A stretch of DNA of 64,000 nt from Pseudomonas koreensis (GCF_012986595.1 NZ_JAAQYM010000006.1:248001-312000); one strand, 5' to 3'. Positions 43,851 through 52,768 are shown, counted from the first letter of the stretch. The notes: a model not told the origin generated them from the letters alone. Numbers and translations: made by a program.

Positions 43851-45209
43851 TCAGACGCTCAGCAACAGGAACTCGCGCTCCCACGAACTGATCACGCGCT
43901 TGAAGTTTTCGTGTTCGGCGCGTTTCACCGCGACGTAGCCGCGTACGAACTTATTGCCCAGGTACTCGGCAACGGTGGCGCACTCTTCCATTTGTGTCAG
44001 CGCGTCTTCGATGGTGATCGGCAGGCGCAGGTTGCGGCGCTCGTAGGCTCGACCTTCAACGGCCGCGCTCGGTTCGATGCCTTCAACCATGCCGATGTAG
44101 CCACACAGCAGGCTCGCGGCGATCGCCAGGTACGGGTTGGCGTCGGCGCCTGGCAAACGGTTTTCCACGCGCATGGCTTCCGGGCCGGAGGTTGGCACTC
44201 GCAAGCCGACGGTGCGATTTTCTTCGCCCCATTCAACGTTCACCGGTGCCGAGGTGTCCGGCAGGAAGCGGCGGAACGAGTTCACGTTGGGCGCGAACAT
44301 CGGCAGCACTTTCGGGATGTACTTCTGCAGCCCGCCGATGTGATGGCGGAACAGATCGCTCATCTTGCCGTCGGCATCGGCGAAGATCGGTTTGCCGGTC
44401 GCAATGTCCACCACGCTCTGGTGCAGGTGCATGGCGCTGCCAGGCTCGTCGCCAATCGGCTTGGCCATGAAAGTGGCGGTGACGTTGTGCTTGAGCGCGG
44501 CTTCACGCAGGGTGCGCTTGAACACGGTGATCTGATCGGCCAGATCCAGTGCGTCGCCGTGACGGAAGTTGATTTCCATCTGCGCCGGACCGTCTTCGTG
44601 AATCAGTGTGTCGAGGTCCAGGCCTTGCAGTTCGCACCAGTCGTAGACGTCTTCGAACAGTGGATCGAATTCGTTGGCTGCGTCGATGGAGAAGGATTGA
44701 CGGCCGCTTTCCGCACGGCCGGAACGGCCCAGTGGTGCCTTGAGCGGCAGGTCCGGGTCTTCGCAGCGCTGGGTCAGGTAGAACTCCATTTCCGGCGCCA
44801 CAATCGGCTTCCAGCCTTTATCGGTGTACAGCTGCAGGACTTTCTTCAGCACGTTGCGCGGCGACAGCTCGATCGGATTGCCGAACTTGTCGAAGGTGTC
44901 GTGGATGACGATGGCAGTCGGCTCGATCGCCCATGGAATCACGTACACCGCGTCGGCGACCGGCTTGCAGACCATGTCTATGTCGGCCGGGTCGAGCAGG
45001 TCGTAGTAGATGTCGTCGTCGACAAAATCCCCGGTTACCGTTTGCAGCAGCACACTTTCCGGCAGGCGCATGCCTCGCTCATGCAGGAACTTGTTGGTCG
45101 GTGCGATCTTGCCGCGGGCGATGCCGGTCAGGTCGCTGACCACACATTCAACTTCGGTAATCTTGTGATCTTTCAGCCAAGTGAACAGCTGATCGAAAGG
45201 GGCATTCAT
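43851..45209 (-). CDS. puuA: Gamma-glutamylputrescine synthetase (glutamine synthetase-like)
   Basis: A 452-residue glutamine-synthetase-fold ligase. It has the ATP/metal segments APEMEFYL, GPAQMEINFRHGDAL, GSAMHLHQS and NRTVGLRVP. Length and sequence layout fit PuuA/SpuI, which ligates glutamate to putrescine with ATP, the first step of the glutamylated polyamine route. The ATG at 45209 has a GAGG site; a longer frame to 45317 is not supported. It heads the operon with the binding protein and PuuB and is divergent from an AraC regulator. Confidence 0.9.
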   Translation of the reverse strand: MNAPFDQLFTWLKDHKITEVECVVSDLTGIARGKIAPTNKFLHERGMRLPESVLLQTVTGDFVDDDIYYDLLDPADIDMVCKPVADAVYVIPWAIEPTAIVIHDTFDKFGNPIELSPRNVLKKVLQLYTDKGWKPIVAPEMEFYLTQRCEDPDLPLKAPLGRSGRAESGRQSFSIDAANEFDPLFEDVYDWCELQGLDLDTLIHEDGPAQMEINFRHGDALDLADQITVFKRTLREAALKHNVTATFMAKPIGDEPGSAMHLHQSVVDIATGKPIFADADGKMSDLFRHHIGGLQKYIPKVLPMFAPNVNSFRRFLPDTSAPVNVEWGEENRTVGLRVPTSGPEAMRVENRLPGADANPYLAIAASLLCGYIGMVEGIEPSAAVEGRAYERRNLRLPITIEDALTQMEECATVAEYLGNKFVRGYVAVKRAEHENFKRVISSWEREFLLLSV

Positions 45210-45370
45210 AAAGACCTCGTTATTGGTTTTATAGACGCCGGGGAGGGCGGGTTTCATCTTCCGCCCCTTCCCCTGTGGCGCGTTGACGACTATCTTGGGC
45301 GTGCCTTGCAGTTCCATCTATCCACTTTAAGCAGTACCAAAGCGCACCAAAAGAGTGCGCAAGGTCTCCC

Positions 45371-46267
45371 ATGACAACGTGTAATCCGCTACAGGTTCAG
45401 GCTTTCAATACCGCTGATGTCACCGAGCAAATCCGCGCCACGCCGGGTTGGGTCCAGCATTACCAGCAGATGTCTCCCGGGCATTTCGCCGGGCAGATTC
45501 GCTATCTGGATTTGCAGGGCGTGCAGGTTTACGAAGAACAGATGAATACCCGCGTCGAGCAGAATTTCAGTGCGCCTGCGGGAGCCTTGGCGTTCTGTTT
45601 CGATCGCAGCGACAACGCGCTGTATCTGCTCAATGAAGAGAGCCGCAACATTTGGATCACCCCGGAGAACTATCAGGAAATCGCCGTGGTGTTTGGCCCG
45701 GAATTCGTCCGGCAACACGGTCTGGATGTTCAACGGCTCGAGGGCTTGTTCATGGCGCCGCTGAACTGCGGGCAGAACGCCTTGTTCAGTCGCTGGTTAA
45801 GCTCAACACTCACGAAGTTGACGCAAACCCTTGATCCGCCAAGTAAAGAGGCACTGACCCAGCAGTTGCTGGAGGACTGCCTGTTCATCCTCGACAACGC
45901 GCACGTGTGCCTGGACCGCGGCGGTTTGCAGCGCCGCGCAGAAGAACGAAACATCATGAAGCGTGTAGGGGAGTGGGCCGCTGATTCGCCGGAGGACACG
46001 CTTAATCTGCTCGAACTCGCGCAAGTCGCCGGTGTGTCACTGCGACAGTTGCAACAAGCGTTCAAGGCCTACACCGGGATGACGCCGAGCCACTGGTTGC
46101 GCCTGCGAAGGTTGAACAGCGCGCACCGTGAACTGCGCCGGCGCAGCCCGACGGAGACCACCGTCGCGGAGGTAGCGATGCAGTGGTCGTTCTGGCATCT
46201 GGGACGGTTTTCCAGCAGTTATCGGGCGTTGTTCAACGAGTTGCCGAGCGAAACGCTAAAGCGGTGA
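45371..46267 (+). CDS. AraC-family transcriptional regulator
   Basis: A 298-residue regulator with an N-terminal sensing domain of about 180 residues and a C-terminal AraC double helix-turn-helix (about 200-297). LLELAQVAGVSLRQLQQAFKAYTG is the first HTH, and MTPSHWLRLRRLNSAHREL and WHLGRFSSSYRALFNELPS complete it. It is divergent from puuA with a 161-base gap and is the natural candidate to control the polyamine operon; the ligand is not known. Confidence 0.87.
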   Translation: MTTCNPLQVQAFNTADVTEQIRATPGWVQHYQQMSPGHFAGQIRYLDLQGVQVYEEQMNTRVEQNFSAPAGALAFCFDRSDNALYLLNEESRNIWITPENYQEIAVVFGPEFVRQHGLDVQRLEGLFMAPLNCGQNALFSRWLSSTLTKLTQTLDPPSKEALTQQLLEDCLFILDNAHVCLDRGGLQRRAEERNIMKRVGEWAADSPEDTLNLLELAQVAGVSLRQLQQAFKAYTGMTPSHWLRLRRLNSAHRELRRRSPTETTVAEVAMQWSFWHLGRFSSSYRALFNELPSETLKR

Positions 46268-46302
46268 ATATCGTCAATTTTCGGCTATCTTCTGTTAACT
46301 AC

Positions 46303-46320
46303 ACTAAATAGCCGTTTAGT
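46303..46320. promoter_or_regulatory. Palindromic site before the cupin gene
   Basis: ACTAAATAGCCGTTTAGT is a palindrome of ACTAAA and TTTAGT with a six-base centre, 42 bases before the cupin start. Its core AAATAGCCGTTT is also found in the right arm of the palindrome at 37483-37497. It may be an operator; no regulator is assigned. Confidence 0.4.
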
Positions 46321-46362
46321 TGAGCTATCACAGTTTTTACTGAACATTCAGGGAGAAGGCCC

Positions 46363-46878
46363 ATGTCTCAACGCAAAAACGCTGCAGATGAGCTGATTGC
46401 TGCGCTGGGTCTGGAGCCTCACGTCGAAGGTGGCTATTTTCGTCGAACATTTCAGGCAGATCAGCGCGAGATGCTGCAAACAGCGTCAGGTCCACGCTAT
46501 TTGGTGACGTCGATCTACTATCTGCTGACCGAGCAATCACCGGTGGGTCAGTTTCATTTCAACCATTCCGACATCCTGCATTATTTCCACTTGGGCGATC
46601 CCATCGAGTACAGCCTGATCAACGCGGACGGCTCACTGCAGACATTGATCATGGGCAACGATGTGCTTGCAGGACAGCAACTGCAATTACACGTACCAGG
46701 CGGAATCTGGAAAGCTTCACGCTTGCTGGACGGCACACATGGTTTCGGTTTGATCAGCGAAGCGGTGTCGCCCGGATTTGATTTCGCTGATATGCAAATG
46801 GGCGAACGCCAGAAACTCACGGCGCAATTTCCACAGCATCAAATGCTGATCGAAAAGCTGACGCGAAGTGAGGATTGA
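46363..46878 (+). CDS. Cupin-fold protein of the DUF985 type
   Basis: A 171-residue single-domain cupin. HVEGGYFRRTF at residues 18-28, TSIYYLLTEQSPVGQFHFNHSDILHYFHLG in the middle and EAVSPGFDF near 140 are typical of the DUF985 group. The histidines in FHFNHSD and HYFH could bind metal. Its function is not established; relatives are thought to bind a sugar or small ligand. AGGGAGAAGG lies before the ATG. It stands alone after the AraC gene. Confidence 0.82.
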   Translation: MSQRKNAADELIAALGLEPHVEGGYFRRTFQADQREMLQTASGPRYLVTSIYYLLTEQSPVGQFHFNHSDILHYFHLGDPIEYSLINADGSLQTLIMGNDVLAGQQLQLHVPGGIWKASRLLDGTHGFGLISEAVSPGFDFADMQMGERQKLTAQFPQHQMLIEKLTRSED

Positions 46879-47213
46879 GTGGCGTACATTTCTAGGATCG
46901 CAGGTATTAGCGCAAGACGTTTGAGAGCGGCTGCTGGAGATTGAAAACGTGCGTGCAACCGGGCTAATCCTGAAACATCTTGTTACGTGTAATGTATATT
47001 ATGTTAAATCAGATGCCATGTTAAAAATGCTCATGAGGCTCACAAACGTCCACTCTCTCAACGGGCCATGTACGTTGTGTTCATGGTGAACCATTGTATG
47101 AAGCTGATTCAGTGCCGTTACGCTTTATGGTCAGCGTGTACCGCTGCTCGTGCAGACCGGAATCTGGCACCAACGAAGGAGGTGTCACCAGGCTGGCGGC
47201 ACCTCCTAGACAT
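46879..47213. other. 335-base gap with a terminator-like hairpin
   Basis: No coding frame with family features was found. The middle part (about 46985-47040) is clearly AT-rich. At the right end AGGAGGTG (47177-47184) pairs with CACCTCCT (47200-47207), which would end the convergent CsbD transcript, although the following T-run is weak. The region may be a remnant of older insertion or deletion; nothing more can be supported. Confidence 0.5.
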
Positions 47214-47462
47214 TTAGCGACGAAAAATGCGGTTTATGAGAATCAACGCTGCAGCACCTATTGCGAGTGCGGCAACTGGTTTTTCTTTAACGAAAGTCGA
47301 TACGTTATCTAGTGCGTCGCCGTAGGTTTTGGTCAGTTGCCCAGCCGCTTGGTGTCCCGCGCCTTCAGCTTCCATCTTCGAATCACCAATCAGTTTTCCG
47401 ACCGCGCTCTGCGCCTTGCCGGCCAGTTTTTCTGCTACGCCTTCTACCTGTTCACTCTTCAT
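47214..47462 (-). CDS. CsbD-family stress protein with membrane anchor
   Basis: An 82-residue protein. Residues 1-50 are CsbD-like (EGVAEKLAGKAQSAVGKLIGDSKMEAEG with a repeated GxxxxxxGK pattern), and residues 62-78 form a single hydrophobic helix ending in basic NRIFRR. Members are general-stress proteins of unknown mechanism. It shares direction and a low-GC setting with the membrane protein upstream, 194 bases away. Confidence 0.8.
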   Translation of the reverse strand: MKSEQVEGVAEKLAGKAQSAVGKLIGDSKMEAEGAGHQAAGQLTKTYGDALDNVSTFVKEKPVAALAIGAAALILINRIFRR

Positions 47463-47656
47463 GATTGATAAACCTTCGTGTAAGTGGGGAACTAAGAACC
47501 TACCTATCCAAACGACGATGGATTCCCTAACGCAACTTTAGGCGAGAGGGCTCGGTGGTTAGTTCAATTTTGATGAGCTGCGGAGCCGAGCGTTTAGCTC
47601 GCCAGTCGAAACAAAAGAGAAGCGGCATCCCTGCCCCCTCCCTTCTCATTTCTATA

Positions 47657-48625
47657 TCAAGCCGTAGGAATGCGACGGTTGGTCAGGGCCATGCGACCAA
47701 CAAAGAAGCTCAGGGCCGCTCCCAACAACAGCATTGCCAAGGTACTCCATGCCGCGCGGGAAATTTGCTTGGCAGCAATCTCTCCGGCTTCACGTGCCTT
47801 TTGCTCAGCTTGTTGTTTCAGCTCTTCGAATTTCTGCATCGCTTGCTGATAGGCCTGAGCGTAGTTGTCAACGATCTGAGTCGCCTCCTCCTTACTCTTA
47901 CCGGTGCGGGCAGCAACAATGTTTACCAGAGCCTCTTTGTCCGCAGCGTTAAGCGCCGGCTCACCGGAGGCTTTCACACGCTCAAACCACTGCTTCAATT
48001 GATCGCCTGCTTGGACAGGATCAGTGGCTGCGTTGGAGGCTGACTGCTTGCCTTCTGCGGCAGCTTGATCAGCTTTTTGCTCCACATTTTCTGGGGCCAA
48101 TTCTGGTTTTCCACTTTGCTTCAGCAGCGTCTCCAACTCACCCTGAAGGCTGTTCCAATCCAGTTGAACACCTTGTTCGTTCAATTGCCTTTTGACGCTA
48201 TCACCTATACCAGGTGCGGCAGCTGCGATGCCGGCACCAGCAGTCGACAGACCTTTACCAACAACAGAGCCAGCAGTTCCAACCACGCTTGCAGCTAGGC
48301 CAGCCAATAGCCAAGTCGTGAGCAAGGTCGTGACTGTCCAGGTCAGCAAGCCATGCAAACCGCCGCGATCTGGTGCAGTCCTGCCCGAAACGAAAGCTCC
48401 GACTCCAATGGCCACCAGAGTCGAAACGAACAACCATATCCCAGCACCAGTGCCGAAACCGCTGAGCGGATTACCCGCTTGCATCGGTGATACTGCGCTT
48501 GCACCGATGGCGGTGCCCAAAACGCTAAGCACTACGTACGTCACCAGAGCAATCGCGCTACCGGCCAATACCGAACTCCAAGACACGCGGAATAACGAAC
48601 GATTGGTTTCATAGACAGTGGTCAT
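47657..48625 (-). CDS. Membrane protein with four helices and long coiled-coil region
   Basis: A 322-residue protein not named with confidence. It has three or four membrane helices in the first 130 residues, including GVGAFVSGRTAPDRGGLHGLLTW of a family-like glycine-rich type. A soluble, Ala/Gln/Glu-rich stretch with coiled-coil character follows (about 150-285, including EELKQQAEQKAREAGEIAAKQ), and then a final helix near 290-310. Similar Pseudomonas proteins occur beside CsbD genes. A role in envelope stress is a guess from context. Confidence 0.7.
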   Translation of the reverse strand: MTTVYETNRSLFRVSWSSVLAGSAIALVTYVVLSVLGTAIGASAVSPMQAGNPLSGFGTGAGIWLFVSTLVAIGVGAFVSGRTAPDRGGLHGLLTWTVTTLLTTWLLAGLAASVVGTAGSVVGKGLSTAGAGIAAAAPGIGDSVKRQLNEQGVQLDWNSLQGELETLLKQSGKPELAPENVEQKADQAAAEGKQSASNAATDPVQAGDQLKQWFERVKASGEPALNAADKEALVNIVAARTGKSKEEATQIVDNYAQAYQQAMQKFEELKQQAEQKAREAGEIAAKQISRAAWSTLAMLLLGAALSFFVGRMALTNRRIPTA

Positions 48626-48942
48626 ACAGACGCCCTTTCTCAGTTATAGAAGCAAGGCTATGTGCCTTATCCACTCTGAGTATGGCGATTAGATATACGT
48701 TCGCCTTTAGCTCAAATGGGCCATATGGCCTAATGCATTTGAACTAAAAAACTGCCTGAAATTCGTAGTTTAGGGGAGCGATTCCCCTTATCGACGGCTG
48801 CACTGTACGAATGTGCAACCTACTCCGAATGACGCCAGCGAAAGACATTTGGCGCGAAATCCCGATGAATCGAAGTTTTTTTGTCGGACGATCCCTTGCT
48901 GTAGGAGCGAGCAAAATAGCATCATCGCCCAACCACCTTGCG

Positions 48943-50298
48943 ATGCGTACTCCGATGCCCCACATTCCTGCCCCCTTTCCTCCAAACGAGGATGAAAGAG
49001 CCCTATCGCTGGAGCATCTCGGAGTGCTGGACTCCGCTCCAGAGAAAGAATTTGACGATATCGTCGAGCTCGCGAGCACCCTATGTGACGTCCCCGTCGC
49101 GCTGGTTTCCCTGGTGGACAGAGAACGTCAGTGGTTCAAAGCGTGCGTCGGGCTGGACGTGAGGGAGACGCATCGGGATCTGGCGTTTTGCGCCCACGCG
49201 ATCCTGGCTCCCGCCGATGTGTTGACCGTCGAAGATGCCAGACTCGATCCGCGCTTCGAACACAGTGCACTGGTGCTTGGCCCGCCCTACATTCGTTTCT
49301 ATGCGGGCGCTCCGATCATTGATGATACGGGGCATGCACTGGGTACGGTGTGCGTGATTGATACCAAGCCGAGAACACTGGCAGCACCACAGCGTACGGC
49401 ATTGTTGGCGTTGGCGAGACAAACTGCTTCGCTATTGCAATTGCGCCTGCTCAGACATCAACGAGAGCGTCGAGCAGAAATGCTTCAACAAGAACTGGCC
49501 CAGGCGAATGCGCTTAATCAAGTGGCCGAGGAGTCACTGCGTCACGCAAAGCGTATCTCTTCATTAGGAATGGTCACGGCCAGTATTGCGCACGACTTCA
49601 ACAACGTTCTTCAGGCGCTGAGTGCAAGCTTGCAGATGATCCGCTTGCGCGCCAGACGGCCGAAAGACGTAGAGCAATTTAGTGATACCGGGTTGCAGGC
49701 GGTCGAACAGGGCCGGCAGTTAGTCAGCCATTTGCTATCGTGTGTTCGACTCGACGGCCCGAACCTGGTGTGCATTGACGTTGATGCTCGACTTGACGCA
49801 ATGCGCGATGTGTTGTTTCGCACCGCGACCGAAAGTGTCGAGCTGACTTTCGACCTTTCAGCGCCCGACACCGCTGTAATGTGTGAAGAAGTCCAGTTGA
49901 ATGCGGCTGTGTTGAACCTTCTTACGAATGCCAGGGATGCGCTCGGGCCAGCAGGAAGTATTTGCATTTCAACACGACTGGCTTGGGTTGAGGATGACGT
50001 TGCGCTAGCTGGAGGCCATTACGTTGTGCTCAGCGTCTCGGATACTGGGCCGGGTATACCGGGTGACTTCGCGGCTAAAATTTTTGAGCCTTTTTTCACG
50101 ACAAAGGAAAGAGGAAAAGGTACGGGCTTGGGCTTATCGCAAGTCCGTGAGTTCGCAGAGAACGCTGGGGGCACTGTCTTGGTAGATACTGCTCCCGACA
50201 AGGGAACGGTCGTATCTTTGTACTTGAAATCATTGGGTCGAATCGACTCTGCGGTTAACCCAATACCCTATAGATCTCAGAAACCACCTGCATCGTAG
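48943..50298 (+). CDS. GAF-domain sensor histidine kinase
   Basis: A soluble kinase of about 451 residues. An N-terminal GAF domain (about 20-165, with FDDIVELAS, LVSLVDRERQWFKA and FYAGAPI) is followed by a coiled coil, HisKA with His217 in SIAHDFNNVLQAL, and an ATPase domain with N-box AVLNLLTNARDAL, DTGPGIP and GKGTGLGLSQV. The start is uncertain: frames continue to 48811, but no ribosome site is clear. A half-REP sequence near 48900 argues for a start at 48943 or 48955. It overlaps the convergent kinase-like gene by 44 bases. Confidence 0.83.
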   Translation: MRTPMPHIPAPFPPNEDERALSLEHLGVLDSAPEKEFDDIVELASTLCDVPVALVSLVDRERQWFKACVGLDVRETHRDLAFCAHAILAPADVLTVEDARLDPRFEHSALVLGPPYIRFYAGAPIIDDTGHALGTVCVIDTKPRTLAAPQRTALLALARQTASLLQLRLLRHQRERRAEMLQQELAQANALNQVAEESLRHAKRISSLGMVTASIAHDFNNVLQALSASLQMIRLRARRPKDVEQFSDTGLQAVEQGRQLVSHLLSCVRLDGPNLVCIDVDARLDAMRDVLFRTATESVELTFDLSAPDTAVMCEEVQLNAAVLNLLTNARDALGPAGSICISTRLAWVEDDVALAGGHYVVLSVSDTGPGIPGDFAAKIFEPFFTTKERGKGTGLGLSQVREFAENAGGTVLVDTAPDKGTVVSLYLKSLGRIDSAVNPIPYRSQKPPAS

Positions 50299-50866
50299 CG
50301 TCCTCGATTGTTCCCTCATTACGGCACAAAACCCAACCTTGCTCCTTAACCGCTTGCTCGAACATCGCCGTACATGCGACATGCTCTGCGTACTTCTGGA
50401 TTACGGTTCCGCCCAATCCTCGCGCTCGTGTCGCAGCCCTTGCCCATGAAATATCCGGATCGGTGACGACGCCGACATGCAGGTCCGGCACTCGCACGTC
50501 TCGATCCAGGTTCAACTGGAGAATCTCGGCAAACGGGATGGTTTGGCGAAACGCTGCATCAGACGGATACCAGCGATCTATCAGAATAATGCTGTCCAGC
50601 GGCTGCTCCGTCAGCACGTTTCGGGAAATCCAGCGACGACTATCAGCCAGGCGCTGGCACACAGCCCATTCCAGATCCTGGGAAGGATTTCTGGCGAGCG
50701 TGTTAATCAGGGCCATGGTTTCACCCCTGAAAGGGTCGCTTTTTCTCTCGCAAAGCCGGATGACTTTCTTGTTGCCTGCCCTCAGTGCCTTCGTAACGGC
50801 CTCCAACAGTGTGGTTTTGCCGGTGCCCTTGGGCCCATCCAGAGAAACAAACAGCGGACGATTCAT
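50255..50866 (-). CDS. Thymidylate-kinase-like P-loop protein
   Basis: A 203-residue P-loop protein. It has Walker A GPKGTGKTT (11-19), and DRWYPSDAAF near 97 matches the DR-Y/H motif of thymidylate kinases. The C-terminal third lacks an obvious dTMP-kinase LID arginine pattern. It is therefore a tmk-like nucleoside/nucleotide kinase, probably not the essential housekeeping enzyme. It overlaps the GAF kinase gene tail-to-tail by 44 bases and has no functional neighbour on its strand. Confidence 0.75.
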   Translation of the reverse strand: MNRPLFVSLDGPKGTGKTTLLEAVTKALRAGNKKVIRLCERKSDPFRGETMALINTLARNPSQDLEWAVCQRLADSRRWISRNVLTEQPLDSIILIDRWYPSDAAFRQTIPFAEILQLNLDRDVRVPDLHVGVVTDPDISWARAATRARGLGGTVIQKYAEHVACTAMFEQAVKEQGWVLCRNEGTIEDATMQVVSEIYRVLG

Positions 50867-51146
50867 TGTTCACATATCGATGGATTTGCGTTTTTCTGCC
50901 TCTGTACATTTGCTAGAACCGCTCGGTGCAAGTGCGCGAAAACAGACATGGGCGACCACTCTAACCGCATTTTGGGCCTTCCAATGGCTGAATTCTCACT
51001 TCCATGACATGACCCTGTCCTGACCCGACCACCCTCTTCTGCTTGCAAGCCTGGCTGGCGAACGCGCCTACGAGAACTCGGCAACAGGGTTGTCTACTTG
51101 CAGTGAAGACGAGGCACCAGGTACCTCGTCAAATGCATTCAGCGGC
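50867..51146. other. Gap with inverted repeat, no gene seen
   Basis: The 280-base gap holds GACGAGG (51108-51114) and CCTCGTC (51124-51130), a seven-base perfect stem just beyond the SnoaL-like stop on the minus strand, likely its terminator although the T-run is short. No ribosome site with a credible frame was found. Confidence 0.5.
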
Positions 51147-51527
51147 TTAAGCGCTCGGATGGGTGTGGTAGATCTTGCTGACAATCGTCCACTGACCTTC
51201 AACTTTCAGCAGGTTGAAGAAGTCGGTGAAACGGAATCCTGAAACATTGTCGGTATCGACCCGGGCACTGGCTGCCGTGCCTACGATGTCGATGCGAACG
51301 ATCGCTGCTTGCGCTTCGGGAGACGGGCGGAAAGCGTTATCGATGACGTCGTACAGGTTCTGGATGGCGCCGCCGACGAGCTTGCCTTCGTCGACCCCGA
51401 ACATGGTGGCCTGCTGGTTGAATGCGGGCTTCATCAAGGCGCTGTCAGCTTTGGCACCACCGTCGTTGTACTGGCTGAGCACGTCGACGATTGCGTTGTA
51501 TTCTTGAACGTATGTTGGATTGGACAT
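51147..51527 (-). CDS. SnoaL/NTF2-like protein
   Basis: A 126-residue cone-fold protein of the SnoaL/DUF4440/lumazine-binding class. It has YNAIVDVLSQYNDGGAKAD at the N-terminus and DFFNLLKVEGQWTIVSKIYH at the C-terminus, the usual last-strand pattern. It may bind or isomerise a small hydrophobic compound; the substrate is unknown. It lies 48 bases downstream of Old Yellow Enzyme 1 in the same direction and is probably cotranscribed with it, hence possibly under NemR control. Confidence 0.82.
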   Translation of the reverse strand: MSNPTYVQEYNAIVDVLSQYNDGGAKADSALMKPAFNQQATMFGVDEGKLVGGAIQNLYDVIDNAFRPSPEAQAAIVRIDIVGTAASARVDTDNVSGFRFTDFFNLLKVEGQWTIVSKIYHTHPSA

Positions 51528-51575
51528 GAGGTTTTTTCCGAGTGATTCAATATTGATGAAAGCAAAGCCTGCCGT

Positions 51576-52679
51576 TCAGGCGTGTGCGGTTGGCCAGTCG
51601 ATGTAACCTTTGGCACCGCCGCCGTAGTAACTCTCCCGTGGCGCAACGGTGAGCTCGATCCCGCGACGCAGGCGATCCACGAGGTCGGGGTTGGAAATGA
51701 ACAAACGACCAAACGCCACCGCATCAATCCGCCCCTGTGCACGACGCTCGAGCGCCATCGTCAGGTCGTAGTTGTTGTTGCCAATGAATGCCCCTTCGAA
51801 CTGCGCACCCAGTGCGTCCAGATCCACGCCTTGCGGAACCGTGCGGGAGGTCGCCGTGGCGCCTTCGACAAAGTGCAGATAAGCCAGATTGAATTGATTG
51901 AGCTGTTGAATCAGGTAACCGTAAGTCGCCATCACATTGCTGTCGGTGGGCGTATTTCCGGCATCGGGTGTGACTGGCGAGAGACGAATACCGACACGAT
52001 CGCTACCCCAGATCGAAATCACGGCTGCGGTGACTTCCAGCGTCAGTCGAGCCCGGTTCGCGATGGAGTCGCCATAGGCGTCAGTGCGTTGATTGGTGGA
52101 ATCGCGCAGGAACTGGTCTAGCAGATAGCTGTTGGCGGAATGAACTTCCACACCATCGAAACCGGCTCGCTTGGCATTCTCTGCGGCCAGCTTGTACTGC
52201 TCGATGATTCCTGGAATCTCCGAGGTGTCCAGTGCGCGAGGCATCGACACCTCCACGAAGCCTTTCTCGGTGTAAGTGCTGCCTTCAGCCTTGATTGCCG
52301 AAGGCGCTACTGGCGCTTGGCCGTCGGGCTGCAGCTCGACACTCGAAAAACGTCCCACGTGCCACAGCTGACTGACGATTTTTCCGCCCGCTGCGTGCAC
52401 CGCGTCAGTGACTTTTTTCCAGCCAGCTACCTGTTCGTCTGACCAGATACCCGGGGTCATGGCATAGCCACGCCCTTGGGCAGAAATATTCGTCGCTTCC
52501 GCGATGATCAAGCCTGCACTGGCACGCTGGGCGTAGTAAGTCGCGTGCATTTCATTGGGTACGCCGTCCTCGGCCATTCGGCTACGTGTGACAGGCGCCA
52601 TGACAATTCGGTTAGCCAATTGAAGTGCGCCCATTTGCATGGGCGAAAAAAGGTCGGTGTCAGAAGCGTTTGCGGTCAT
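51576..52679 (-). CDS. nemA: Old Yellow Enzyme family NADH:flavin oxidoreductase (NemA-like)
   Basis: A 367-residue FMN TIM-barrel ene-reductase. It has NRIVMAPVTRSRM at the start, QLWHVGRFS, the substrate-binding pair in VEVHSANSYLLDQFLRD and the FMN-phosphate region AVAFGRLFISNPDLVDRL. It reduces activated C=C bonds and nitro compounds with NAD(P)H (N-ethylmaleimide reductase type). The palindrome at 52692-52710 lies 13 bases before its start and would let NemR block initiation. Confidence 0.92.
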   Translation of the reverse strand: MTANASDTDLFSPMQMGALQLANRIVMAPVTRSRMAEDGVPNEMHATYYAQRASAGLIIAEATNISAQGRGYAMTPGIWSDEQVAGWKKVTDAVHAAGGKIVSQLWHVGRFSSVELQPDGQAPVAPSAIKAEGSTYTEKGFVEVSMPRALDTSEIPGIIEQYKLAAENAKRAGFDGVEVHSANSYLLDQFLRDSTNQRTDAYGDSIANRARLTLEVTAAVISIWGSDRVGIRLSPVTPDAGNTPTDSNVMATYGYLIQQLNQFNLAYLHFVEGATATSRTVPQGVDLDALGAQFEGAFIGNNNYDLTMALERRAQGRIDAVAFGRLFISNPDLVDRLRRGIELTVAPRESYYGGGAKGYIDWPTAHA

Positions 52680-52691
52680 AAACCCTCATTA

Positions 52692-52710
52692 AATAGACCG
52701 GTCGTCTATT
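52692..52710. promoter_or_regulatory. NemR-type operator, copy 1 (before OYE1)
   Basis: AATAGACCGGTCGTCTATT: perfect seven-base arms AATAGAC/GTCTATT around a five-base centre. It is the best-formed of four matching sites in the window (also 62086, 62161 and 63005), three of which are beside a NemR-like TetR gene and its neighbours. Confidence 0.82.
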
Positions 52711-52718
52711 AAAAGTTT

Positions 52719-52748
52719 AAAAAAAGACGCCCCTCTGTCAGCAGGCGT
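52719..52748 (-). terminator. Rho-independent terminator of the symporter gene
   Basis: On the minus strand ACGCC (52748-52744) pairs with GGCGT (52731-52727), followed by C and seven T residues. It lies between the dicarboxylate symporter stop and the operator of OYE1. Confidence 0.65.
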
Positions 52749-52768
52749 TTACTGGTGTTCATGCTGTT

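Noticed and set aside
45290..45320. Sigma-54 promoter before the AraC gene (TTGGGC...TTGCA)
   Set aside because: The GG to GC distance is one base short of the required spacing, so it is not accepted.
48811..48942. N-terminal 44-codon extension of the GAF kinase
   Set aside because: No ribosome site, a half-REP sequence near 48900, and GAF similarity starts only after residue 60 of the long form.
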